NCBI GenBank assembly: GCA_950097015.1
Contig: CATNEN010000038.1
Coordinates: forward strand, 25,705,001-25,769,000
Origin: Macrostomum hystrix
Taxonomy: Eukaryota > Platyhelminthes > Macrostomidae
Direction of reading: 5' to 3'
DNA: 64,000 bases
A model generated the notes under the pieces. That model did no database searches and was not told the origin of the DNA. It saw only the letters and a program-made list of their open reading frames with translations. Each line of letters begins with the position of its first letter. Positions within the stretch are counted from its first letter, which is position 1. Made by a program: the position numbers and the translations under genes. Below, piece by piece: positions 51,559 to 63,600 of the stretch.

Positions 51559-54500
51559 TTAAGCACAGAACTTAAACTTCTCCATGAATCCAGGAATCGT
51601 CACCAACAGTTGCCTTGGCAACCGCTCTCGGCGCAGCAGGGCAGCTGTCAGCAGCCTCTTGGAATCTGGATCCAGCAGATCTTGACGCTGTGAATATAGA
51701 ATCCCGATTTGCAAACCAGCGAGACACGCTGCAATGGGCACTGTCGTGAAAACGCACCCGGCGGCAATAGAACGACGAAGTTAATTGCGACGACCCGGCG
51801 CTAGTTACCGACGAGGCCCTGGGATCGCCGAGTCCGCATCGCTGCAGCAGCTGGCACAGGCGCCAGGCCTTCAGTCTGTTACGCTTTCTTGGGACACCGG
51901 TTTTGATGTCCAACTCAGCGCTGGAACTGTCTTCATCATCACCGTTGCTGCTGCTGCTGCTGCTTCTGCTTCTGTTTATCTGATAATCAGCTTTTACGGC
52001 TTGTGTTTCGCCACAATGGGATTGCCCAGTTTGAAGCCTAATTTGGTCAGCAGTCTTGTTTGATGTGGCTGACTTGCCTGAAGTTGTAAATAATTTGTTC
52101 GCCCCTGTTTGGCTGCGAAAATTGTTTTTGATCTTCGTTGGATAGCGGCGACAAATGCTGATGTATTCTCGCTGCGTTGCTGTTCTCTGAAAAAAGTTCA
52201 GTTTCCAAATATTCATTTGGAAGAAGTTTCTGCGCAATTTAGATAGTTTGAGTTACCAGATTGATAAATGGTTGGTGCAGTGAGTTACCAGATTAATAAA
52301 TGTTTGATGTAGTGAGTCACCAGATTGATAAATGGTTGATGCAGTGACTTACCAAATTGATAAATGGTTGATGCAGTGAGTCACCAGATTGATAAATGGT
52401 TGATGCAGTGACTTACCAAATTGATAAATGGTTGATGCAGTGAGTCACCAGATTGATAAATGGTTGATGCAGTGAGTTACCAGATTGATAAATGGTTGAT
52501 GCAGTGAGTTACCAGATTGATAAATGGTTGGTGCAGTGAGTTTTCAGATTGATAAATGGTTGATGCAGTGAGTTACTAGATTGATAAACGATTGATGCAG
52601 TGAGTTACCAGATTGATAAACGATTGATGCAGTGAGTTATCAGATTGATAAACGATTGATGCAGTGAGTTATCAGATTGATAAACGGTTGATGCAGTGAG
52701 TTATCAGATTGATAAACGATTGATGCAGTGAGTTACCAGATTGATAAACGGTTGATGCAGTGAGTTACCAGATTGATAAACGGTTGATGCAGTGAGTTAC
52801 CAGATCGATGGTTGATGCAGTGAGTTACCAGATTGATAAATGGTTGGTGCAGTGAGTTACCAGATTGATAAATTGTTGATGCAGTGAGTTACCAGATTGA
52901 TAAATGGTTGGTGCAGTGAGTTACCAGATTGATAAATGGTTGGTGCAGTGAGTTACCAGATTGATAAATGGTTGGTGCAGTGAGTTACCAGATTGATAAA
53001 TGGTTGATGCAGTGAGTTACCAGATTGATAAATGGTTGATGCAGTGAGTTAACAGATTGATAAATGGTTGGTGCAGTGAGTTACCAGATTGATAAATGGT
53101 TGATGCAGTGAGTTACCAGATTGATAAATGGTTGATGCAGGGAGTTACCAGATTGATTAATGTTTGATGCAGTGATTTACCAGATTGATAAATGGTTGAT
53201 GCAGTGAGTTACCAGATTGATAAATGGTTGATGCAGTGAGTTACCAGATTGATAAATGGTTGATGCAGTGAGTTACCAGATTGATAAATGGTTGGTGCAG
53301 TGAGTTACCAGATTGATAAATGGTTGGTGCAGTGAGTTACCAGATTGATAAATGGTTTATGCAGTGAGTTACCAGATTGATAAATGGTTGATGCAGTGAG
53401 TTAACAGATTGATAAATGGTTGGTGCAGTGAGTTACCAGATTGATAAATGGTTGATGCAGTGAGTTACCAGATTGATAAATGGTTGATGCAGGGAGTTAC
53501 CAGATTGATAAATGGTTGATGCAGTGAGTTACCAGATTGATAAATGGTTGATGCAGGGAGTTACCAGATTGATAAATGGTTGGTGCAGTGAGTTAACAGA
53601 TTGATAAATGGTTGGTGCAGTGAGTTACCAGATTGATAAATGGTTGATGCAGTGAGTTACCAGATTGATAAATGGTTGGTGCAGTGAGTTAACAGATTGA
53701 TAAATGGTTGGTGCAGTGAGTTACCAGATTGATAAATGGTTGATGCAGTGAGTTACCAGATTGATAAATGGTTGATGCAGTGAGTTACCAGATTGATAAA
53801 TGGTTGATGCAGTGAATTATCAGATTGATAAATGGTTGATGCAGTGAGTTACCAGATTGATAAATGGTTGGTGCAGTGAGTTACCAGATTGATAAATGGT
53901 TGATGCAGTGAGTTTTCAGATTGATAAATGGTTGATGCAGTGAGTTACTAGATTGATAAATGGTTTATGCAGTGAGTTACTAGATTGATAAATGGTTGGT
54001 GCAGTGAGTTTTCAGATTGATAAATGGTTGATGCAGTGAGTTACTAGATTGATAAACGATTGATGCAGTGAGTTACCAGATTGATAAACGGTTGATGCAG
54101 TGAGTTATCAGATTGATAAACGATTGATGCAGTGAGTTACCAGATTGATAAACGGTTGATGCAGTGAGTTACCAGATTGATAAACGGTTGATGCAGTGAG
54201 TTACCAGATTGATGGTTGATGCAGTGAGTTACCAGATTGATAAATGGTTGGTGCAGTGAGTTACCAGATTGATAAATGGTTGATGCAGTGAGTTACCAGA
54301 TTGATAAATGTTTGATGCAGTGAGTTACCAGATTGATAAATGGTTTATGCAGTGAGTTACCAGATTGATAAATGGTTGATGCAGTGAGTTAACAGATTGA
54401 TTAATGTTTGATGCAGTGAGTTACCAGATTGATAAATGGTTGATGTAGTGAGTTACCAGATTGATAAATGGTTGATGCAGTGAGTTACCAGATTGATAAA

Positions 54501-56813
54501 TGGTTGATGCAGTGAGTTACCAGATTGATAAATGGTTGATGCAGTGAGTTACCAGATTGATAAATGGTTGGTGCAGTGAGTTACTAGATTGATAAATGGT
54601 TGGTGCAGTGAGTTACCAGATTGATAAATGGTTTATGCAGTGAGTTACCAGATTGATAAATGGTTGATGCAGTGAGTTAACAGATTGATAAATGGTTGGT
54701 GCAGTGAGTTACCAGATTGATAAATGGTTGATGCAGTGAGTTACCAGAATTATAAATGGTTGATGCAGGGAGTTACCAGATTGATAAATGGTTGATGCAG
54801 TGAGTTACCAGATTGATAAATGGTTGATGCAGGGAGTTACCAGATTGATGGTTGATGCAGTGAGTTACCAGATTGATAAATGGTTAGTGCAGTGAGTTAC
54901 CAGATTGATAAATGGTTGATGCAGTGAGTTACCAGATTGATAAATGGTTGATGCAGTGAGGTACCAGATTGATAAATGGTTGATGCAGTGAGTTACCAGA
55001 TTGATAAATGGTTGGTGCAGTGAGTTACCAGATTGATAAATGGTTGATGCAGTGAGTTACCAGATTGATAAATGGTTTATGCAGTGAGTTACCAGATTGA
55101 TAAATGGTTGGTGCAGTGAGTTACCAGATTGATAAATGGTTGGTGTAGTGAGTTACCAGATTGATAAATGGTTGATGTAGCGAGTTACCAGATTGATAAA
55201 TGGTTGATGCAGTGAGTTACCAGATTGATAAATGGTTGATGCAGTGAGTTACCAGATTGAAAAATGGTTGATGCAGTGAGTTACCAGATTAATAAATGGT
55301 TGGTGCAGTGAGTTACCAGATTGATAAATGGTTGATGCAGTGAGTTACCAGATTGATAAATGGTTGATGCAGTGAGTTACCAGATTGATAAATGGTTGAT
55401 GCAGTGAGTTACCAGATTGATAAATGGTTGATGCAGTGAGTTACCAGATTGATAAATGGTTGGTGCAGTGAGTTACTAGATTGATAAATGGTTGGTGCAG
55501 TGAGTTACCAGATTGATAAATGGTTTATGCAGTGAGTTACCAGATTGATAAATGGTTGATGCAGTGAGTTAACAGATTGATAAATGGTTGGTGCAGTGAG
55601 TTACCAGATTGATAAATGGTTGATGCAGTGAGTTACCAGAATTATAAATGGTTGATGCAGGGAGTTACCAGATTGATAAATGGTTGATGCAGTGAGTTAC
55701 CAGATTGATAAATGGTTGATGCAGGGAGTTACCAGATTGATGGTTGATGCAGTGAGTTACCAGATTGATAAATGGTTAGTGCAGTGAGTTACCAGATTGA
55801 TAAATGGTTGATGCAGTGAGTTACCAGATTGATAAATGGTTGATGCAGTGAGGTACCAGATTGATAAATGGTTGATGCAGTGAGTTACCAGATTGATAAA
55901 TGGTTGGTGCAGTGAGTTACCAGATTGATAAATGGTTGATGCAGTGAGTTACCAGATTGATAAATGGTTTATGCAGTGAGTTACCAGATTGATAAATGGT
56001 TGGTGCAGTGAGTTACCAGATTGATAAATGGTTGGTGTAGTGAGTTACCAGATTGATAAATGGTTGATGTAGCGAGTTACCAGATTGATAAATGGTTGAT
56101 GCAGTGAGTTACCAGATTGATAAATGGTTGATGCAGTGAGTTACCAGATTGAAAAATGGTTGATGCAGTGAGTTACCAGATTAATAAATGGTTGGTGCAG
56201 TGAGTTACCAGATTGATAAATGGTTGATGCAGTGAGTTACCAGATTGATAAATGGTTGATGCAGTGAGTTACCAGATTGATAAATGGTTGATGCAGTGAG
56301 TTACCAGATTGATAAATGGTTGATGCAGTGAGTTACCAGATTGATAAATGGTTGGTGCAGTGAGTTACCAGATTGATAAATGGTTGGTGTAGTGAGTTAC
56401 CAGATTGATAAATGGTTGATGTAGCGAGTTACCAGATTGATAAATGGTTGATGCAGTGAGTTACCAGATTGATAAATTGTTGGTCTTTAAAATTACCAGA
56501 TTGATAAATGGTGACAGACTGACAACTGCTTAATGTAACGAGCTACATGATTGACAACTGATTCATGCAGTGAATGACCAAGGTAGTAAATAGTTGCTGA
56601 TGGGGTGCATATGTATCTATACATTTTCGGTTGTCGTCAGTTGTCGTCATTGACATGGACTTTATTCTAGAAAATAAAGCCAATACTTACATACACAGTG
56701 TAGGTAGGCAGCAGTTTAGGCAGTTTAACATCAGCAGAGTCAGTTGAGTAGTTCTTAGATCGACAATGATCAAGCAAGCCTACGTAACTCTGTCTGCTGT
56801 GACGTTGAGCCAT
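51559..56813 (-). CDS. Unrecognised 188-residue protein, four exons
   Basis: Exons 56813-56691, 52229-52078, 51971-51809, 51687-51559 sum to 567 nt and join in phase. ATG at 56813 has a strong context (CAAAATGGCT). The protein starts MAQRHSRQSYVGLLDHCRSK, continues with a polar middle (KLLPNEYLETELFSENSNAA and LSNEDQKQFSQPNRGEQIIY), then a Ser-rich acidic stretch from a CAG-type repeat, a basic Leu-rich part (RLKAWRLCQLLQRCGL) and ends LPRQLLVTIPGFMEKFKFCA. No signal peptide, membrane helix or domain I know. Intron 1 is 4.46 kb and almost entirely a minisatellite; intron 2 starts with GC (TTCAG then GCAAGT). Exon calls rest on phase and splice sites only; the first exon is the least certain because it is far from the others. 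Confidence 0.65.
52245..56510. repeat. Minisatellite, 32-bp unit, about 132 copies
   Basis: Unit AGATTGATAAATGGTTGATG plus CAGTGAGTTACC. Variants (TGGTGC, TTATGC, AACAG, GAATTATAAA) mark higher-order duplication: the segment around 54740-55300 recurs about 892 bp later. It fills intron 1 of the 188-aa gene. Confidence 0.97.
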
Positions 56814-57184
56814 TTTGAAAATTTTACCCTTAAGACTTCGCACTCAGAGCGAAGTCTTATCTTGGCTAAGTTACACAATCAAGTAATCGCTGCATGGTAC
56901 TATAGGTACTGGGAGTTGGCTCAGAAGGCTAGTCATCCTATTCAAAGAATATTTCCTTCACTGGCTTGGCTTTTTAACGGCAAATCCTATTGTTAAAGCT
57001 GCTTTTGTGCATACCTATATACGAGCAGTGTGACATGCAAGCCAATAAGAATATAATGCAGCTCAAATTTAAAAGTGCAGTCAACGTGCTATACATAAAT
57101 TCTAAAGAGCTAGTTTAGTCAACGTTTCTTTTGAATTGAAATCCAGAAAAAATAGGTGACAATAGTGAATGATTAGAATACTAA

Positions 57185-57505
57185 AGACTTGGCTATAAGC
57201 GCTCATTCCGATGAAACACCTATCAGAAACACAAAACGTCGACATCGTCGTGATATGCAACGATTCTTGTCGGACTGTCTGGTGGCAAAAATCATCGAGG
57301 CAAGTAAAAATTTTCTGCTCACAAAATTTCATCCTGTAACCATGTGGGCTGCAATTAATGAGTATATTGTATTGCATTCAGTATATTGTTAACTATTATA
57401 CAAGTATAACTAAGCCAATATGGGTTAGCCTAAGAAGTTCATACAGAACAATGTTTGTTAGCATTGTCACCGGGGTCTTAGACAAGAATTACCCAGGTCG
57501 TTACC
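57185..57505 (+). repeat. Dispersed repeat D, copy 2
   Basis: Partner of 33895-34220. It lies between the 188-aa gene and the membrane-protein gene; the 91-codon minus-strand frame over it is not supported. 56814-57184 is AT-rich with no feature besides the presumed promoter of the 188-aa gene. Confidence 0.6.
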
Positions 57506-57689
57506 CAGGGGTCTTTCTAGTGTTACATGAAAACACAATAACTGACAAGACAATAGCTAACAGTTCATTAACTAGCAATAAAACTATTGACAGATTGTCA
57601 TCAACTGACAACACAAGACAGACTATCGGTAGCTTAACACGTTTATCGAGAGTTTCAATTTTATGTCCTGAAATTTTCACGCGAAGTTC

Positions 57690-60600
57690 TCAGGAATAAA
57701 CTGATTCGAAAGGCGGCCTAGGACCAATGTTATAGCCACGATAGCGACAGTAAATGAAGGTGATCCACACACAGACGGTGGCAGTTACACAGGCCCCGAT
57801 AGCCGACGTCTGTAAATAATGAGCCCTGAGCCGGACGCGTTTAGTCTGCGGTTTCTCGCCGCCGTACCAGCACAGAGCCGGGTCGCATGTCATCAGCCGT
57901 TGCGTTTCGCCAATGCAATAATCGTATGGAGTGGCTTCGCCTAAGACCTGTCTATTGATGCATCTTCTAACAGAGATGGATATTCGAACTCCTTTGGAGC
58001 TGCTGCACTCAGGACGGCAGCGGTCCCAGGGTGACCAGGGGCTCCAGACTCCAGTCCAGATGGAGCAAGAATTGCCACTGTAGCCTGGATCGCATTTGCA
58101 GTGACCTGTCAATCAATCACATTTTGAAGCCGAATTTTTAGTTTATTTCAACTTACTTTTTAGCTACTCTGCATGTATTCTAACCACGACTATGACTCAA
58201 AAGCTGGCGAGCTGACAAAACTGTTCTTTTATTTACTAGTACATGATTGCCAAGGAGAGAACCCAAAATACGACTGAATGGGAAGGTATTACTAACGGTA
58301 AGAGCCGAGTCTCATAGAGCCGAGGAAAGATGAGACACGGGATTGATGAAATTAGGAGAGATGAGACACGGGATAAATGTATAATCTTTCCCACTTATTT
58401 CGGCTGCCAGGGTGTAAAGGCTCGAGGCGCAAATTTATTGACCGAGGCTTCGCCTCGGTCAATGAAATTCGCGCCGAGTGCCTTTGCACCCTAGACAGCC
58501 GAAATAAGTGGGAGAGATGGTATGTATCCCCCACTTGGCTGCCGACTTTCATTGCACTTTAAGTCTTCTGTTTCTTGCTACGCTCTGTCTGTAGTCTATG
58601 GTGAAAATCAAAATCCGAGAGGAGGGTAGACGCTAAAAAAGACAGCCTTTATGCGAAAAAGACAGAACAGGACAGAATAGCAGACGCTTGTATATGTCTA
58701 GCCCTCGATTTGAAAGCTTGACTGAGGCCGAGGCGGAGGCCATGATTGGCGGCACGGTCCCTCCGAACACCGTAAAGAAATGCGAGTGGATGCTGTCTAC
58801 TTTCAATGAATGGCACGCGTTTAAGAAGCAAGAATGGGCGACGAATGGTGGACCATCCATCATGGTTATCAAGGACATGGATGAGTTTGACAAGACGGAC
58901 CTGAACTTTCTCCTGAAGTTGTTTATCCTGGAGGTCCGGACAAAACGGAACGAACGGTACTCGGCTGGTACCCTGAAGGACTTCTTCTCAATGCTACAAT
59001 ACCAAATGCGCAACGTGCATCGCAAGGACTGGTGCCTCTGGACGAATGTCGAGTTTGCCGAGTGCAGAAGAGCGTTGGACGCTGCTATGAAGCTATCAAC
59101 TGCTGAGGGCAAGGGCGTCGGGCTCAAGAAGTCTGACCCGGTGTCAAAGCCCATCGAAGATGACTGCTGGACGGAGGGTGTGTTTGGTTCCGAGCGTTCT
59201 CGTTTTGCACTTTCTTTGTTTATTTCCCCAGACGGGTGTGACTTATGTCTGTGGTAAAAGTTCTGTTTCGCGCGGGGGCGCGGGAAATAAATGATTTATT
59301 GCCCTAGGGCAAATAAACGAAACGCGTTACGACATAGACAATGTTGGCGGGCAAGTGGGGGATAAATGAAATTAGGAGAGATGAGACACGGGATAAATGA
59401 AATTAGGAGAGATGAGACACGGGATAAATGAAATTGGGAGAGATGAGACACGGGATAAATGAAATTGGGAGAGATGAGACACGGGATAGATGAAATTAGG
59501 AGAGATAAGACACGGGATAGATGAGATACGGGAAAGATGAGACACAGGAGAGATGAGACAGGGGAGAGATGAGACACGGGAGAGATGGGACACAGAGAGA
59601 TGAGACAGGGGAGATATGAGACACGGGAGAGTTGAGAGACGGGAGAGGTGAGACACGGGAGGGATGGGACACGGGAGAGATAAAAAGCACGTAATGGGAG
59701 TATAAATTGCCATCGAAAGACTTACACAAGCGACCATTCTTAGACGATAGAAAGTGTCCGTGAATGCAGACCTCAGCGTGGCAACTGTTGCGAGGCGCCG
59801 CGCAATTATCGAACGGCAAGTCAAGATCTCGAGTTCGACCGCCGCTGCAGGTGCACTTCCAGTAGTTCACAGACGCGGCGCGGGGACCCGAAAGCAGATG
59901 CGAGCACACGCCCAGGGCTTTAAAGATGATGGCATTGGCATTAGTGAATTGCGGCTCGCAAAAAATGGTCCAAAAAGGTCAATTAACTAAGTGATAATGA
60001 TCATCTTAGTAAAAAAATTGCATACAAACAATGAAACTGACAACCCATGAAACTGACAACCCATGAAACTGACAACCTATGAAACTGACAACCCATGAAA
60101 CTGACAATTCATGAAACTGACAGCCCATGAAACTGACAACCCATGAAACTGACAACCCATGAAACTGACAACCCATGAAACTGACAACCCATGAAACTGA
60201 CAACCTATGAAACTGACAACCCATGAAACTGACAACCCATTTCAAACAACCTGATAATAGAGAACCGAAAAAAGGTTAAGTTTCAGATTCTGCAACCCAC
60301 ATTTGTTAAATTGATCGACATCAAGCGAACCACAGGCGAAATTTCCAGTCACTCCGTGAATCGCGTGCCGATCCAAGCACGGATCGGCGGGTCTTTCGCA
60401 GCGTTTGCCGCCAAAGCCCTCGTGACAGACGCAGTTGATCTCGTTGGTTAGCAAGCTGTTATTTTCGGACCCTGAACTACTCACTAGGCGACTCTCGCAG
60501 TACCAGGTGTTGCTAGGCGAGCAGGGATAATCTGGGGAATTTCGAGGTCGATTGCAGGGCTGCTGCTTTATGCAGTTACGTGCACCGCTTGACCAATAAT

Positions 60601-63600
60601 AGCCCCGCTTGCACAGGCACCTGTAGGAATCTAACCATAGGCCTGTGTCGCTTGTGACGCACCTGTTCGTGTTGTTTTTTTAAGACACAAAAATAAAGGC
60701 GAAAGAAGTTAGGAAAGGGTGTTAAAAAATGTTGCATAGAAAAAAGTCCGGCCGACCAGACAAACTCACTGTCCGTTCTCAGAGTTTTCTATCAATTTGC
60801 ATCGAGCTGAAGCGCAAGGGTCCGGACAGAAAGCCTCTTTGAACCAATCAAACATTCTAGGTATTATAGTATCCTTAACTGCAGCTTTTTTTATTCCGCT
60901 GGATACTAATAGTGCCCAGTGACAGGTTACGAAACAGGTGTGCGCATTCTGAAATACTTCCGAGCGCAGCTTGCTGTCCAAGCTAACTTTGTGCGAGTAA
61001 AGAAAGCGTCGAAGATGTTGCAGCAGCGACTCTCGCTGAAAATCCACCGGATGAAGCCTGGAGATGACAGATCAAAGCTAAAATATCGAGCTTACTAGAT
61101 TATAAACAGGTACACTAGATGATAAGCGACTCAGGTAATACAGAACAGGCCATCACGCAGCCAGCTAGAAGGCAATTCTGCAATTCTCCTGAGCACACAC
61201 GCACAAAGATACCGTGCTCACACAGGTGTGTACATCTGCCCTGACTTTCTTAGTGCGCTTTGGAAGCTGGCCCTCAAGGGCGTAATTAAACTGCTCGACA
61301 AGCCCCCAAGCCTAGCTTCTCTCCGCGCCTGCGCCCCAAATAAATGTGGCCTCGCCGCGGCATCGTTCTTAGGGACATTCGCGCGGGAGGCAAACGCGTT
61401 AGCCGCTCTGCCACCGACCCCCATAAAACTCGGTCACAGAACACCCATACATAGACCATCACCGACTGAGGCCTGAGCACAGCACTTTTGCGAGCGAATA
61501 TGCAAGATCCGCTTTAAATAAATCTAACACATTCGGTTCAATTGGCAAATTAAATAAATCCAGTCCAGTAAACGCACTTATCAATCAAGAAATTTGTCCA
61601 CTTTATCCTCAAGGCCATTAGATCAGCATTGGCAACTCGGGGGCCGGCAAAACTTCTTTGAAAATTTCGAGCAAGTCTAATCAGATAATTGAGAATATAG
61701 TTGGAACTGCTGGACTCAAAAGAACTTGACACGAATTTAAACTTAGTATTTTCCATTTTTCTCTGTACATCTGCCTGGATATCGGTAATTTCTTTCCTGG
61801 AAAATGAGCACCTCTGATTGTTGAAATCTTCGATTAATGTAGTGTGCAGCCTTGACCGGCTGTACTCAGTGCTGCAGGCCCGATCTCTGTTCTTCATTGT
61901 TTCGTAAAGTTTTTCAAACAATTTATAAATATCGCTCATAGCGGCAGGAAAATCGAGCAGATGCGGTCGCAGTTTCGAGCCAATAAAATCAGGAGTGAAG
62001 CCAGAATACTGACTGGTAGGACAGGTGAACAAGCGATAGGTTGGTGGGACTTGCTCGTAAGATTTTTTAGTAACTTCTTCAAAAGCCTGAATATCATAGA
62101 TTCTGAATTCCTCCGTGCTCCTGTAAGGGGGTTGGCAATGCAAGTAGTAGTGAATAGTGTTGATATTACATGCTACATCTAAAGGCTGCGTACAGCTGTA
62201 CGGACCATTCCATGGACTGGGGGACGACGCACCCCACCCTCAAATACCCAAGCTAATGCTGGTAACCATTTAACAGCTTGGTGAACTGAAGTAATTCAGA
62301 GTTAGGTGTCTTTCTAAAGGACGCAGATTGTTCCACTGGAATCAGGAATGGAACCCTCGACCTACAAGTCGAGAGTCTGACGCTCTAATCACTAGGCTAG
62401 GCACAACCCCTGACTAACTAATAAGCTTAAAATGCACAATGGCCCCCCGAAACCCTAACTTGGTGGCCGTGTGCACATATAGATTAATGTGACCTCCCCG
62501 CATATTAAGGGGGTCGGTGGCAGAGCGGTTAACGCGTTTGCCTCTCGCACCACGGCCCCTAAGTTCGACGGCGAGGCCACATTCATTTGGGGCGCAGCCG
62601 TGGAGAGAAGGCTCGAGGGCTTGTCATGCAATTTACGCCCTTGAGTGCCCACCTCCAAGGCACAGTGAAGTGTACACTGCCTGACGATGAAAAAGTGAGG
62701 GCAGATGCACAATCTGTGTGAGTATGTGTGCCTGCGTGCGGTATCTGTTTGCATGTGTGCTCAGGAGTAATCGAAATGGGCAGAATTGCCTCCTCGCTGG
62801 CTGTGGGTCTGGTGTCACCAAATGATGTACCAATGCTCGCAGCCCTCCTGCAATTGTTGTTATTATTATCCCCGCATATTATACAAAAGTATAACCAATG
62901 CGAATCGGATATTACTCACCGAATGGCTAGGTACAGTGAGTACTGCGATCGGCAGGCACGATTTAGCGTCAGTATGCCGATGCCCGGGCTTGTGCGGGTC
63001 AGCAGTTGGGAAAAATAGCCACAATGAGTCCAGTGCTTCCAAGAAATCAGCCTGTTGTACCTAGGTATTTTCGAAGTCAGACTGTAGTTTCTAGTTTTAT
63101 GAGAGCTGAACAAAGCCTCTGGCGTGCTGGGCATGTCTATGGCAGCCAGTAACTCTGCGCCCTGCAGTCCGTAATCGTTTTTTTGTGGATCAAAGCTTGC
63201 ATCCATGATCAAAGCCTCGCAGTTGAAAATCTCCATCCAGGGCTTGAAATTGCGTGTTAACATACATTTACCAGATTTAATTGACGCGTGCAGTCTATTA
63301 TTGCTTTGAGACGCTCGGTACATCCAAGGATCGATATTTTTGCCGCTTATGCACACGTGGCTGCTGCTAAAGTACTCGCCAAATATTAGTGTAAGTGAGC
63401 CCAGTGTGCCGTAGTCTGCTTTCGCAAAGTTCTGACACTGTGAAATACTGCTCACTGAAAGAATTTTCCAATCAATTAGGTAAATAGACGATACTGCTTG
63501 GCTTTTCATGAATGTAGCTCCACCGTATTGCGATTGCTTGTTTGCAATTAGTTCCTTGCTAAGACGAACTTTAAAGCGTGTAACATGAGCGATGTACGGC

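Noticed and set aside
51572-52237. 221-codon single-exon minus-strand frame
   Set aside because: Only its Ser-rich middle (51971-51809) is the coding frame. The rest is better explained by exons in another frame joined through the GC donor at 52078 and the acceptor at 51687.
52245-56510. CRISPR-like regular repeats
   Set aside because: The 32-bp units are directly adjacent with no spacers, and the genome is eukaryotic.
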